Of a stretch of 36,576 nucleotides of DNA, positions 15,434-25,106 are shown piece after piece. Source of the DNA: a virus; IMG/VR virus record IMGVR_UViG_3300017741_000021, positions 1 to 36,576 of that record; one strand, written 5' to 3'. Both the position numbers and the translations under genes were made by a program. The first letter of the stretch is position 1. Every line of letters starts with the position of its first letter. The notes beneath the pieces are model-generated. The model saw only the letters and a list, made by a program, of their open reading frames with translations, was not told the DNA's origin and made no database searches.

Positions 15434-18400
15434 TTTCTTTTATCCTTTAATTCAATTTTGTTCTTTAGTACTTTATATGTTCCTATTATCATGGATAGTG
15501 GTGTAATAACAACTTCTGCATATAATGAACCAATTGAGGTTTTTCCATAGATCTTATTATTATAAAAATCTCTAACTCTATCAGATTGCCATTTAGATTT
15601 TGCAACTAAGTTATCTGCTATAATTTTACCCCAAACATCATATCCTTCTTGCCAAATAATTGACTGTTTTCTGTGCCATGCTCTTAATTTTTTAACTTCA
15701 GTAAAATTCATATCACCACGTTTTTGTGCTGCTGTACAACAGTGAGTACCATCACTAGATCCTCCATTATCACCCGGTGCTTCGTCGATTCCTGCATTTG
15801 CCGGACTAGAATTTGAAGCTGAATTTGCATCACCTAAACCACCTGTCGCAGAGTTAGAGTGTCCGTTACTAAAACCACCACCGCCTGTAGCATTATCTTC
15901 AGATATTGAAGTTCCTCCACCAGTCGTGCTTTCATTATCTCCTGAATTGTATTGAGCTTCGTCTCTTAATCTTATACCTTGAACATTAAGAACTCTAGTT
16001 GAAGCATAAGTTCTATCAATATTGTCGATATATCCAGTAGCAGTGTATATTGCTTTTGCTATAACTGATGCACCAGCTTCATTATCTGCACTTACGTCAA
16101 GAATTTTAAATTCTATTGGCCCAGTTCTAATTTTTAAACTATCGTTGTTAGGTATGATAAAAGAACCTTGAATTGTACCATTTGCATCTGTTTGTAATGT
16201 AGCAGCTCCATCTGGATGAGCAGTCAGTCCTTTTAATGTATTACCATAATCTACAGCATTATCAGAATAAAATTGAAATGTTTCGGGTTTAGTGTAGTCT
16301 GAAATTAAATTACCACCAAGTATAGGAAAGACTTTAGTATTTGGTCGCAATCCTTCTGATTTAAAAAATACTTTTCTAGATCTCATATAAGGTATTAAAG
16401 CAGATTGTACAACTCTATCTTCTACAACTTCTAGTATAGTTTCTTCACTTACAACTCTATTAACTGTTCCTTCTTGAGTATTAGTTTGTGAGCCAATTCC
16501 TAAATTTTCTGCAGGAATTCCTCCCCAATTCCAAGACCAGTTATTCCAATTATAAGCTTGAGTAGAACTCAATCTAGTTCCACCTTGTATAGTTCTTTCT
16601 GCAATAACATTTGTATCTCTCCATTCATCAGATGCAGGAGATACTACAGTAACACCTTCATATATAACAACAGAAAATGGATTTATACTAATTGCTTTAG
16701 TGGCTAAGTCTTGATTTATATACGGTGTTTCGTCATACATAATATAAACATTATCGCCTTTTCTTATAGTTTTTTGTGTACCACCATTAGCAGTTATAGA
16801 TCCAGCTGAATCATAAATTAACCTTACGTTGTCCTCAGTAAATGCTGGTCTTATTATATTGTCTATAGGATCTAATGCAGCTCTGTAATTAGTTCCACTT
16901 AATTGTGATTGTGAGTGATCTAAAAAGTTATCGACAAAAAATCCAGACTTTGTTCTATTATTACCTGCTGAATCTAGAACTTGAAAATGTTTAGTATCAA
17001 TTTCTAATGCACTTAGCGTTGCAACTTCTTCTAATTTATCAACTCTTTTTTCTAACAGACCTATGTCTTTCATTGTAAAACGTTTATGTTCGATCTTTTT
17101 AACACTAACGTCAGAATCATTTAATGTATTTGCATTAAGTCTAATATCATATAACCCGAGTGTTCCATCAGGTTTATTAGGTGTTATCGGAGTAAATCCT
17201 GCTGCACCTACATTAAATCTTATAATACCATCTTTGTCAATAACTAATTTACCAGCTTTGGCTAAGTGGTAAGTGATATCTGCAGTTACAACTGATGTTG
17301 GTTGAGGTAGCTCATGAACAATTGCACCAAGACTAGCATTACTAAACTCACCAGCTGAATCCATAACAGATCTAAAATCAAGTACATCATGCAGTTTTAT
17401 ACGTGTGCCATTACTAAATCTATATGTAGGAATTTGATCATACGGCACTTGAGCGTTATATGAATTAACAGCAAAAAAGTCTCCGTCATTTGCATGATTA
17501 AAGTGTCTATATCTAATAAATATTCCACCTGCAGGTGCAGATTGCCCGCCTTTAAGGAGTAACCTGCCTAGTGCATAGTGATTATCTCTTTGACCATCAT
17601 CTACAGTAAATCTGTTTAAATAACTTATACCGCTATCACCACTTTTTACAACCTGTTCTACATCAAAAATATCAGCTTTGTTAAGAGGAAGAAACTTTTG
17701 GCCGAATCCATCAGAATCTATAGAAACTGTAATTGAATTTGTTGCAAGAAGTTTTTGTCTAGGTGTTGCTGCACTTTTATTGACATAAGCTAATACTTCA
17801 ATAGCCTGACTTGCAGGTAAACCACTTAGTGTTGATGATTGAGTTCCTGCAGAACTTATACTTGCACCAAGATAGATATCACTATCAGTACCAATTATCC
17901 AATCTCCAGTATTTACAAATGTTTCAGTTGCATCTGTTAAAGACAACGCCGCCACGCCTGAACCATTAGAAGTAGTAGCAAACCTTCTTTGAACTGCAAA
18001 ACTAATATCAGTTAATCCTTGAGGTCTTCTTCGTGGTAAAGGAAAAATAGAAGTATTATTTGATGTTTCTTTTAATACAGCTTTACTACTTTCAAGTATT
18101 GGCTCAAAATAATTTGTTACACTTGTTCCTACACTTTTTACATTTCTAAAAGCTGATCCACTATTCATTTTTACATCAAATAAATGGTATCTTAGCTTAG
18201 TGCCATCTTCGTTGATCGCTTTAACTCGTGCGGTACCTATAACATTTCCTGTATAATCAGTATTATCTTTTAATTCTAATTTTTCAAATACGTTGATATT
18301 TGGTATACCAAATGAGACCTCATCAAGACTAGTTGCATTGTTAACAAGTACATAATTTCCAAAATCAATTCCTACTACATCATTGTTTATTGTAGTAGTT

Positions 18401-19452
18401 TCTATTGATTTTTTAACTCTTATAGTTGTAGGATAATCACGAGATGCTCTATAACCATCAACAACTGCGGTGCCTGGACTCACATTTAGTCGTAAATGTG
18501 TTGAAGCTGAATCTAATTCAAAATTTATAGTAAAAGGTTTTACAAAATAATCACCAGAATTTTCAAATATTCTTTTTGCAACAACTTTATTAGGAACATT
18601 ATACGCGTCGTTTGCGTCAATTGCACTATATATAACGCCGTCTCTAACAGTTGCAACATGAATAAAATTCTCATCAGCTGTAAGTTCACTTTTCTCTGCA
18701 ATGGTCAACTCAATTTTATATCTATCACCGCCTGGCGCAGTTAAGTTTGGAACAGCTCCTTGATTATCAAATAATGCATCTGTATCTATAGCTGTAACTA
18801 TAGATTCAACTGATTTAAATCCTACTTCAGTATTAACAACATCAGAATATTTTGATATAATTTTAGTTTGATTATCAGTAAATACAAAATGACCTCTTGC
18901 GTAATATATACCAGATAATAGTGTAATTAATATTCCAACACCCACTGCTGGGTCAGCAGCTGAATTAATTGTTTGAACAGTTAATGTCTTAGATCCACTA
19001 ACAATATCTTCTCCTGGAGTCATTCGTATTGTTGAAGAGCCTCCAGTAACACTACTAGTATTAGTATATTGAACATATAATGTTGCAGGATCACTTCCTA
19101 CAGCTGCTACATATTGTAATAACTTTACTTGAACAGAAGAATTTTGACCCACCCAAGTTTCTCCTACAAACGATTCAATATCAGCAGGAATTCCGTTAGT
19201 ATCTGTATTTAATTTTATAAATTCGTACTTTTGATTAATCGTGGCGCCACCTGGTTTTACTACAGCGCCTTCTTTAAATATATTACTACCAAATCTTGAT
19301 ATTTGTTCTTGAAGTATAGTTTGCAGCTGTGTTAATTCTCTCGCCTGTAGTGCCTTACCAGAATTAAATAGTATTTTATGATAACCAGCGCTATCAGCAA
19401 AATCGTCTTTATACAACGTTGGAAAAGTGGTTTCAGTTAAATTAGTGGCCAT
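15424..19452 (-). CDS. DUF4815-type large tail structural protein (1342 residues)
   Basis: The N-terminus LYKDDFADSAGYHKILFNSG, then KALQARELTQLQTILQEQIS and FGSNIFKEGAVVKPGG, is characteristic of the DUF4815 group of phage tail proteins seen in marine T4-like phages. The rest is beta-rich with scattered Asp-Ser pairs. A Gly/Ser/Asn-rich linker (about residues 1170-1240) leads to HCCTAAQKRGDMNFTEVKKL and a separate basic, Trp-containing helical domain (residues about 1250-1342), with a hydrophobic stretch ITPLSMIIGTYKVL. AAGGA lies upstream of the ATG. It sits directly after gp8 and before the 526-residue protein. I infer a long baseplate-attached fibre or wedge-tip protein. There is no recognisable enzyme. 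Confidence 0.7.
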   Translation of the reverse strand: MATNLTETTFPTLYKDDFADSAGYHKILFNSGKALQARELTQLQTILQEQISRFGSNIFKEGAVVKPGGATINQKYEFIKLNTDTNGIPADIESFVGETWVGQNSSVQVKLLQYVAAVGSDPATLYVQYTNTSSVTGGSSTIRMTPGEDIVSGSKTLTVQTINSAADPAVGVGILITLLSGIYYARGHFVFTDNQTKIISKYSDVVNTEVGFKSVESIVTAIDTDALFDNQGAVPNLTAPGGDRYKIELTIAEKSELTADENFIHVATVRDGVIYSAIDANDAYNVPNKVVAKRIFENSGDYFVKPFTINFELDSASTHLRLNVSPGTAVVDGYRASRDYPTTIRVKKSIETTTINNDVVGIDFGNYVLVNNATSLDEVSFGIPNINVFEKLELKDNTDYTGNVIGTARVKAINEDGTKLRYHLFDVKMNSGSAFRNVKSVGTSVTNYFEPILESSKAVLKETSNNTSIFPLPRRRPQGLTDISFAVQRRFATTSNGSGVAALSLTDATETFVNTGDWIIGTDSDIYLGASISSAGTQSSTLSGLPASQAIEVLAYVNKSAATPRQKLLATNSITVSIDSDGFGQKFLPLNKADIFDVEQVVKSGDSGISYLNRFTVDDGQRDNHYALGRLLLKGGQSAPAGGIFIRYRHFNHANDGDFFAVNSYNAQVPYDQIPTYRFSNGTRIKLHDVLDFRSVMDSAGEFSNASLGAIVHELPQPTSVVTADITYHLAKAGKLVIDKDGIIRFNVGAAGFTPITPNKPDGTLGLYDIRLNANTLNDSDVSVKKIEHKRFTMKDIGLLEKRVDKLEEVATLSALEIDTKHFQVLDSAGNNRTKSGFFVDNFLDHSQSQLSGTNYRAALDPIDNIIRPAFTEDNVRLIYDSAGSITANGGTQKTIRKGDNVYIMYDETPYINQDLATKAISINPFSVVIYEGVTVVSPASDEWRDTNVIAERTIQGGTRLSSTQAYNWNNWSWNWGGIPAENLGIGSQTNTQEGTVNRVVSEETILEVVEDRVVQSALIPYMRSRKVFFKSEGLRPNTKVFPILGGNLISDYTKPETFQFYSDNAVDYGNTLKGLTAHPDGAATLQTDANGTIQGSFIIPNNDSLKIRTGPIEFKILDVSADNEAGASVIAKAIYTATGYIDNIDRTYASTRVLNVQGIRLRDEAQYNSGDNESTTGGGTSISEDNATGGGGFSNGHSNSATGGLGDANSASNSSPANAGIDEAPGDNGGSSDGTHCCTAAQKRGDMNFTEVKKLRAWHRKQSIIWQEGYDVWGKIIADNLVAKSKWQSDRVRDFYNNKIYGKTSIGSLYAEVVITPLSMIIGTYKVLKNKIELKDKRKWQ

Positions 19453-19462
19453 AGTTTATTCC

Positions 19463-20872
19463 TTAAAGTGTAATTACTACTTTTAAATCTTCTTGTTGAT
19501 TTATAGATCTTGTTACTGGTGCTCTATTTTCTATATATAATATTTCTCCAGATAGTTTATCAACATCATCTCTCTCAAAGGCCTCAGCGTCTGCGTCAGC
19601 ACCAGCTGAATCTAAAGTGGCACTTATACCACCACCTATAATTACTTCAGCTTCTTGAAATGTTCCAAATCCAGTAGCTGTAGTCTGATGAAAATATATT
19701 CTATCTTCATCTACCTCATCAACAAACGCTTTTGCGCCTGAGGCTTGTCCTACTATAGTAGTATTTAAAAGATTTGCGTTAGCAGTTGCATTTAACTTTA
19801 GAGATCTTAAAACCTTACCACTAGATGTTGCAAAGGGTGGTCCATCTGCAGCACTGTCAGAAGTGTGGTTAGGATCTTTTATTAAAGCAACTTGTCTAAA
19901 ACTTTGACCTACTATAAAATTGCTATCTTCTATACCATTAGGTTTTGTATTAAACATTAATGAACTTGAAAATAAATCATCTCTTGAATCTGCACCTAAA
20001 CCATTGCTTGGTCCTATTATTGCTCTGGCAGAAGCTCCAGTGCCGCCACCAGCATTTGTAAATGAAATACTAGCAAAATTATAACCTTGCCCCATAGCTA
20101 TAGCACTATCTGTACTTGAATCAAGTTCAATCTTTGTTATTACTTGATTTACTACTGTTGCAGTTGCTGCTGCTCTAACACCATCACCAGTGATTACTAC
20201 GTTAGGTGTAGATGTAAACCCAGAACCTCCAGATGTTAGTGCAATTCCTATAATTTGACCAGGAACTGCTGAATCTTGTACAAGTGCTTGCTGAATAGTT
20301 AAAGGCGGTAATGCTGCGCTTGGATCAACCAAATTATTGTGGTCTGAAGAGTCTAGTACCTTTTCACATGGTAAAAAATTTGCTGATAAAAATGCACTTG
20401 CTCGACTTGCAGTTAATGTATATAAAAATTTCCACACGTATCCATCGGATGTTTTAAATGGTTTAGTGGACACTCCATCAGGTTTAATAGTAGATGTTGT
20501 TGCTACTCCGTTAGAATTTTTAGCTTGTTGAAGACACATGTAAACTTGATTATCTTCGGTTAATACCGCATAAGGATTAATATCAGGTATGCCAGTAAAA
20601 GTATCATCATATCCTTGGTATAAAGATCCAGATGACCAATTATATCTTGGTACAACATATGATATGTCTGTAGCAGATTTTATTGATTGTAAACTATTTC
20701 TTACACTTCTAATAGTTCCATCATTAATTATTGGTGTTGGTACTGTTTCAGCTGAATCCCATTGCTCAGATCTTCCTATTCCAATATAATACCTATTAGT
20801 AGTATTAACCACTTCATTAAATACAGTTTGTGCTAACTGCTTTTTAAATGGGCGAGTTATTATTGCTGACAT
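19463..20872 (-). CDS. 8: Baseplate wedge subunit gp8
   Basis: A 469-residue homologue of T4 gp8 (334 residues). The diagnostic pieces are YYIGIGRSEQWDS (residues 28-40, matching the FGRSEPW region of T4), YVVPRYNWSSG (the IPRRDW region), DGYVWKFLYTLT (matching DGYVWEYLFEI) and the C-terminal LSGEILYIENRAPVTRSINQ, then LKVVITL, matching SGEMIYMENRPPI and its end. The extra length lies in the middle (about residues 190-380), where VVNQVITKIELDSSTDS and similar Asp-Ser-bearing insertions occur. gp8 dimers hold the wedge together in T4. AAGGAAT precedes the ATG. The gene lies between a fibre-like protein and the DUF4815-type protein in the minus-strand baseplate operon. Confidence 0.88.
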   Translation of the reverse strand: MSAIITRPFKKQLAQTVFNEVVNTTNRYYIGIGRSEQWDSAETVPTPIINDGTIRSVRNSLQSIKSATDISYVVPRYNWSSGSLYQGYDDTFTGIPDINPYAVLTEDNQVYMCLQQAKNSNGVATTSTIKPDGVSTKPFKTSDGYVWKFLYTLTASRASAFLSANFLPCEKVLDSSDHNNLVDPSAALPPLTIQQALVQDSAVPGQIIGIALTSGGSGFTSTPNVVITGDGVRAAATATVVNQVITKIELDSSTDSAIAMGQGYNFASISFTNAGGGTGASARAIIGPSNGLGADSRDDLFSSSLMFNTKPNGIEDSNFIVGQSFRQVALIKDPNHTSDSAADGPPFATSSGKVLRSLKLNATANANLLNTTIVGQASGAKAFVDEVDEDRIYFHQTTATGFGTFQEAEVIIGGGISATLDSAGADADAEAFERDDVDKLSGEILYIENRAPVTRSINQQEDLKVVITL

Positions 20873-20883
20873 ATTCTATTCCT

Positions 20884-21813
20884 TTATGCTACTGTTACTT
20901 CACCTTGATTGCCTACAAGAGACCAGTTTGTTCCATCCCATATACAAGTACATCCATCATGTTGTGCAAGTGTAAATTTTGCGCCTTGTGAAAAGTTTGT
21001 TGGAGTTACTTGAAGCGGTCCAGCTCCTTTATTTGTAAATATTTTATATTCACCTACTACTGTTCCATCAGCCATAGTTGCAACTAAAGTGCTTCCTTTA
21101 TTTCCTATGATATATGTTGCTGTAGCTGATACCGCGCCATCTCCTGTCATAGTAACTGCTGCAAAAGCTGCTTTAGCTATGCTAACTGCACCTGTTCCTT
21201 TACCTGCAAGTATAACATCTAAATTTGCTCCACCACCAGTTGCAGACAATGTAGGACCAGTCGTAGAAGCACCATTTGCAATTGTTAATTCATTTACCGC
21301 ACTCGATGTGGCAGTAAATTTAATAACTTCATTTCCGTTAGTGTCATTTAACGATGTTCCAAATTTACCAGTATTTATTATAGGTGATGTTAGTGTTTTA
21401 TTAGTAAAAGTTTCTGTTCCAGCTTTTGTTGCTATTATTCCGCCACCAGTAGGAACTGTTAGAGTTCCACTATTTGTTATAGATGCTATAACTGGTGTTG
21501 TAAGTGTTTTATTAGTAAGTGTTTCAGTATTATCTATTAAAGATACTGTACCTGTTGCATTTGGTAATGTAACTGTTCTATCTGCAGTAGGATCAGTTAC
21601 TTTTAGAGATGTTTCATTACCATCAGGTGTACTACCTTCAAATATTACACCATCAGTACCTAATGTAACTTGAGTGCTTAACGTGTTAGCATTACCACCA
21701 AGAAGAGTATATAATTCTGTAAAATTTGCATTAATTTTTGTACCAGCACTACGAAGCGTATCGCCTGTTCCGTCATTTGCTGAAGATCCTGTGCTAATAT
21801 TTTCTCTTGTCAT
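20884..21813 (-). CDS. Short-tail-fibre-like virion protein
   Basis: A 309-residue protein that opens MTRENISTGSSANDGTGDTL, then RSAGTKINANFTELYTLLGG. This SANDGTGDxLRxAxxKxNxNFxELY segment is a recurrent N-terminal attachment unit in T4-like fibre and baseplate-spike proteins. The body repeats DNTETLTNKTLTTPVIASI and GTETFTNKTLTSPIINTGKF, a beta-structured shaft pattern common in phage fibres. The C-terminal domain from about residue 225 ends TCIWDGTNWSLVGNQ, a small beta head. It has its own late promoter and an AGGAA site, so it may be made in a different amount from gp8. The position between gp8 and the gp6 group supports a baseplate-fibre role. Confidence 0.65.
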   Translation of the reverse strand: MTRENISTGSSANDGTGDTLRSAGTKINANFTELYTLLGGNANTLSTQVTLGTDGVIFEGSTPDGNETSLKVTDPTADRTVTLPNATGTVSLIDNTETLTNKTLTTPVIASITNSGTLTVPTGGGIIATKAGTETFTNKTLTSPIINTGKFGTSLNDTNGNEVIKFTATSSAVNELTIANGASTTGPTLSATGGGANLDVILAGKGTGAVSIAKAAFAAVTMTGDGAVSATATYIIGNKGSTLVATMADGTVVGEYKIFTNKGAGPLQVTPTNFSQGAKFTLAQHDGCTCIWDGTNWSLVGNQGEVTVA

Positions 21814-21835
21814 TTTTTATTCCTAATTATAGTGT

Positions 21836-21843
21836 TATTTATA
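21836..21843 (-). promoter_or_regulatory. T4-type late promoter box TATAAATA
   Basis: TATAAATA on the minus strand, immediately after the stop codon of the upstream 320-residue gene and 22 bases before the ATG of the short-tail-fibre-like gene. A Shine-Dalgarno-like AGGAA lies in the leader, so this is a normal late promoter with a short leader. Confidence 0.7.
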
Positions 21844-22806
21844 CTAGAAAGACGAGTCACTTGTACGTCTTGTAAATATTTGATTATCCATAGTTTCTAG
21901 TGTTATTGAAAAGTCTGGAGTTGCGTTTTCATCACTATCTCTAATACTACTGTCATCAAAAGTAAATGAATTTGGTGTTATAACTTGTTTGACTGAATGG
22001 TAGGTTGTATCTAATTGTTGTAAAGTAAACCCTTGGTAATCGCTTACTAACTCATTAAGAGCAGTTCTTACATCTGTTCCACTTGAATCTATTAACACTG
22101 TTGCTTGTAGGAATGGCGTAGAAAATGTTGCAATAGCTTCAGATACCAGTGTTGGACCAGGAGAAGAATCTACTAAAGATATAGGTGCAGTTATATTTAA
22201 TGATGCTACTGTGTCAGATACAACTTCACCTTTATAATAGAATCCTGCAGGATGAACAAACTTTTTATATAATTCTTCCCATTGCGAAGTATCAATACCA
22301 GTTTTTACTAATAATCCAAACGTTTGAAACAATTCATTGTTTTGTATATACTTTAAAGAGTCAACACCTATTTGACTCTTTGAATCACCGATATTAAATA
22401 TTGATTCTTTTCCATATTCTACTTCAGCAACTTGTTGAAAAAATAATCTAAAAAATTCTTGAAAATTAAACTTAGTTCCTTTATTTCTAGATAGTTCAGC
22501 TAATCGAGTTAAAGCATATCTAGTATCTGTAAAATTGTCACCAGTTTCTAATCCTCCAGCAACCTCACCTACTAAGTTATTAAGTAAATTCTCAGGAGTT
22601 TCATGTATATCTTTGGTGCCGAATAGCTGTCTAATGTTATCGCCAAATGCGTGCGTTCCATTGTCAGAATCTATAAAATCATAATATTTTTCTAAAAATG
22701 AAACTAACTTAGGATAGTCTGAAGTATAATATTCAGGAAGCGCTTCACGAACTTTTCTAACTTGTAAATTCTTAAATCTTCTTTTACTATGATAATGAAC
22801 TGACAT
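21844..22806 (-). CDS. Baseplate wedge-associated protein in the gp7 position
   Basis: A 320-residue protein. The N-terminus RRFKNLQVRKVREALPEYYT, then YPKLVSFLEKYYDFIDSDNG, is a helical domain I recognise from marine T4-like structural proteins next to gp6 and gp8. It continues through FRLFFQQVAEVEYGKES and KKFVHPAGFYYKGEVVSDT; the HPAGFYYKGEV segment is conserved in such proteins. The C-terminal third has Asp-Ser pairs (FDDSSIRDSDENA). T4 gp7 holds this map position between gp6 and gp8 but has over 1000 residues, and I see no direct match, so a shortened or unrelated functional replacement is possible. Its start shares a base with the gp6 stop. Confidence 0.55.
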   Translation of the reverse strand: MSVHYHSKRRFKNLQVRKVREALPEYYTSDYPKLVSFLEKYYDFIDSDNGTHAFGDNIRQLFGTKDIHETPENLLNNLVGEVAGGLETGDNFTDTRYALTRLAELSRNKGTKFNFQEFFRLFFQQVAEVEYGKESIFNIGDSKSQIGVDSLKYIQNNELFQTFGLLVKTGIDTSQWEELYKKFVHPAGFYYKGEVVSDTVASLNITAPISLVDSSPGPTLVSEAIATFSTPFLQATVLIDSSGTDVRTALNELVSDYQGFTLQQLDTTYHSVKQVITPNSFTFDDSSIRDSDENATPDFSITLETMDNQIFTRRTSDSSF

Positions 22807-24635
22807 TAAATAGATACCTTAGTGTTTTGAAAATCAAGTAATGCTCTAGAAGTTGATACAGATTGATCTAATTCTAATACGTAATTACGTAAAGGCCTAA
22901 TTGTATTCTGATTAGCTGGTGTTATAGATATACTTATAAAAGAACCTTCTATAGATGAAGGCTTAAACCCAACTAAATTAACAGTGCCTAAATCTGCATT
23001 GTATGTTCCAACATTGTCAACCTCAATTGATCCAGTAGAAGATACAACTTGTATTTTGCTAGATCCTATTTCATTTTGTAAAAAACAAGATTTAGAATTA
23101 AAAACAAATCCAGATGATTTCAGTGTGGCTATTGTTGTATCTGGCGCAGCTAATTTAACAGGGTACGTTATAGTGTAAGACAAAGATATGTTATTAGTTG
23201 GAACAAAGGTTTGTAAGAGCTTTACATCCATTCTAGAGTTAAGTATTGCGGGGTCTAACGCATCGATAATAGTTAACAAATTAGATCTTCTAAATACTTT
23301 ATTAAATTTTCCTAAATTTACAGAAAAATATTCTGTAATTGCATTTTGTACTAAATTTTGCATAGCTTGAAGAGTTGAACTAGTTAAATCTGGATCTAAA
23401 TTAAAATTTGTAGATAATTGTACAAGTGTTGTTATCGGATCTACGTATTCACTTGTAATAGACATAACTGACATATTATCAGTTAACTCTGTTTTTATTT
23501 GATCTTTAACTGATAGTTGTGTGCTAGCTGTTATTCCGTCTTTAAATTTTAATCCAAGATATACAACTCCATATGTAGCTGGAACATTATCGTGGCCTCC
23601 ATAAGACGTTACATCATCTAAATAAGCGTTATAATTTGAAAGAATTTGTCCTTTATAATCTTCAGCTGTTACAAGTCTGCGCTGAGACGTGAATGCTATA
23701 GGAGCATTTTGCCTTATTGATTCAATATTTTCTTTAAACGCTCCTCCTGCCGAATTTGCAGTAGTAACTACAATCATATTATAATCTACATCGTTTATTC
23801 TTATACTTGATTTTGGCGTAAAAGTAACACCACCATTTCCGGCTGAGCCTAGTGTTGATAAATAATCTACTACAATTTTATTACCTGCTTTAGGCGCTTT
23901 GCCAGTAGTTAATCCATCACCAAAAATTAACTCATAATAACCATTAGGAACTTCTTTAATTTGATAGTATGTTGAGTCATTTTCTATTTTAACAGCTTTT
24001 TTAATATCAGTATATGTGTCAAAAAGTGTTGAACCTGCAGTTGGAAATACGCGTATTCTTAATGTAGTAGTATCTAATGTGACATCGGGTATCACATATA
24101 TTTGAGTATCAGATGTATCTCCTACAAAAAATGTTTTAGTTTTTTCTGTTCCTTCAAATACAGGTATTCCAGTTCCATTAGTAGAGTTTAAAAATTGATA
24201 TATTCCGTTTCCATTGTCATTAGCAGAAAACGACTCTCTTGTCTGAAAAGTATACGAAACATCATCAACGCTAGTTGTAAACTGAGTATTTCTTGGAAGT
24301 ATTATAGCTGCAGGCCGCGGTGTTGTAGTGATACTAAGTGATAAATCTAAACTTGCTTCAGATGAAACATAAGACCTTGGAGTATAACCTAATCCTTCTG
24401 CTAGAGACGCAACTGAACTTCTTAATTGCGCAGTATTAATAAAAGATTCGTTTAACGCAAAGTTAGCGTTTAATCCAGTAAAATGCGTGTTATATGCTAA
24501 AACATCTAATATATTACTTAAGCCAGAAGCCTCAAAATCATAATCTTGAAATTCAGCTTGTTGTTTTAAATATTCTTTTAATTTACTTTTTATAGTGTCA
24601 AAGTCTAATTGAGTTGATTTAATTGTTGTTGCCAT
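22806..24635 (-). CDS. 6: Baseplate wedge subunit gp6
   Basis: A 609-residue protein, close to T4 gp6 in length (660). The opening KSTQLDFDTIKSKLKEYLKQ, then FEASGLSNILDVLAYNTHF, NANFALNESFINTAQLRSSV and LAEGLGYTPRSYVSSEA is the conserved gp6/gpJ-like N-terminal region. The middle carries YQIKEVPNGYYELIFGDGLT, and RRLVTAEDYKGQILSNY marks the later domain. gp6 forms the inner ring of the wedge and closes the iris around the hub. Few Asp-Ser pairs are present here, unlike the peripheral proteins. It overlaps gp25 by one base, as expected for the conserved gp25-gp6 order. Confidence 0.9.
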   Translation of the reverse strand: MATTIKSTQLDFDTIKSKLKEYLKQQAEFQDYDFEASGLSNILDVLAYNTHFTGLNANFALNESFINTAQLRSSVASLAEGLGYTPRSYVSSEASLDLSLSITTTPRPAAIILPRNTQFTTSVDDVSYTFQTRESFSANDNGNGIYQFLNSTNGTGIPVFEGTEKTKTFFVGDTSDTQIYVIPDVTLDTTTLRIRVFPTAGSTLFDTYTDIKKAVKIENDSTYYQIKEVPNGYYELIFGDGLTTGKAPKAGNKIVVDYLSTLGSAGNGGVTFTPKSSIRINDVDYNMIVVTTANSAGGAFKENIESIRQNAPIAFTSQRRLVTAEDYKGQILSNYNAYLDDVTSYGGHDNVPATYGVVYLGLKFKDGITASTQLSVKDQIKTELTDNMSVMSITSEYVDPITTLVQLSTNFNLDPDLTSSTLQAMQNLVQNAITEYFSVNLGKFNKVFRRSNLLTIIDALDPAILNSRMDVKLLQTFVPTNNISLSYTITYPVKLAAPDTTIATLKSSGFVFNSKSCFLQNEIGSSKIQVVSSTGSIEVDNVGTYNADLGTVNLVGFKPSSIEGSFISISITPANQNTIRPLRNYVLELDQSVSTSRALLDFQNTKVSI

Positions 24636-25078
24636 TATCTTAACCTTGTTAAATCTATATTAGTAGTAACAGTTTCATTTGTATTAATTACTTTAAAGGT
24701 GACTGAAACTTTTATTTCGTGTGAATCTTCGTTTAAATTAGTAGCTATATTTAGAACTTTAGCTCTAGGTTCAAATATCTCAATTGCTTGAATTATTTGT
24801 TCTTCTAAATCTTCATCATCAATATCAGTATTTAAAGCAAATAATAATGAATTTAGATTTCCACCAAATCTAGGTTGAAATGGCTTTTCACTAAAATTAG
24901 TAAGTAATAAATTTCTTACTGCTTGTTTTACAGCTGCAGCATGTTGTTTCTTAAATATATCACCTGACGCTTTTTTAGTAAAAGACAAATCAATATCTAA
25001 AGATGACCTTGTTTGAGAAGTAAGAATAGTTTTACTTCCTATGTTTCCATCTTCTACTGCAAAAGCTCTAATTGGCAT
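24635..25078 (-). CDS. 25: Baseplate wedge subunit gp25
   Basis: A 147-residue protein (T4 gp25 is 132). The signature FSEKPFQPRFGGNLNSLLF (Pro-Arg-Phe-Gly-Gly at residues 69-73) and IEIFEPRAKV (Glu-Pro-Arg at 103-105) are the conserved parts of the gp25/TssE lysozyme-like fold, which serves in sheath attachment rather than catalysis. The C-terminus HEIKVSVTFKVIN is the last sheet. A late promoter box lies 17 bases before the start, with AAGGA in the leader. It leads the gp25-gp6 pair. Confidence 0.93.
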   Translation of the reverse strand: MPIRAFAVEDGNIGSKTILTSQTRSSLDIDLSFTKKASGDIFKKQHAAAVKQAVRNLLLTNFSEKPFQPRFGGNLNSLLFALNTDIDDEDLEEQIIQAIEIFEPRAKVLNIATNLNEDSHEIKVSVTFKVINTNETVTTNIDLTRLR

Positions 25079-25095
25079 ATTATTTCCTTTTGTTC

Positions 25096-25103
25096 TATTT
25101 ATA
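25096..25103 (-). promoter_or_regulatory. T4-type late promoter box TATAAATA
   Basis: TATAAATA on the minus strand, 17 bases before the gp25 ATG and just past the stop of the beta-helix gene. The leader contains AAGGA in front of the start. It probably raises transcription of gp25, gp6 and the gp7-position gene. Confidence 0.75.
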
Positions 25104-25106
25104 CAA

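Noticed and set aside
21089-21673. A 194-residue plus-strand open frame opposite the short-tail-fibre-like gene, and a 205-residue one at 28477-29094.
   Set aside because: Both are Val/Pro/Leu-rich mirror translations of Thr/Gly/Ala or Lys/Ala-rich structural genes, with no ribosome site or recognisable fold.
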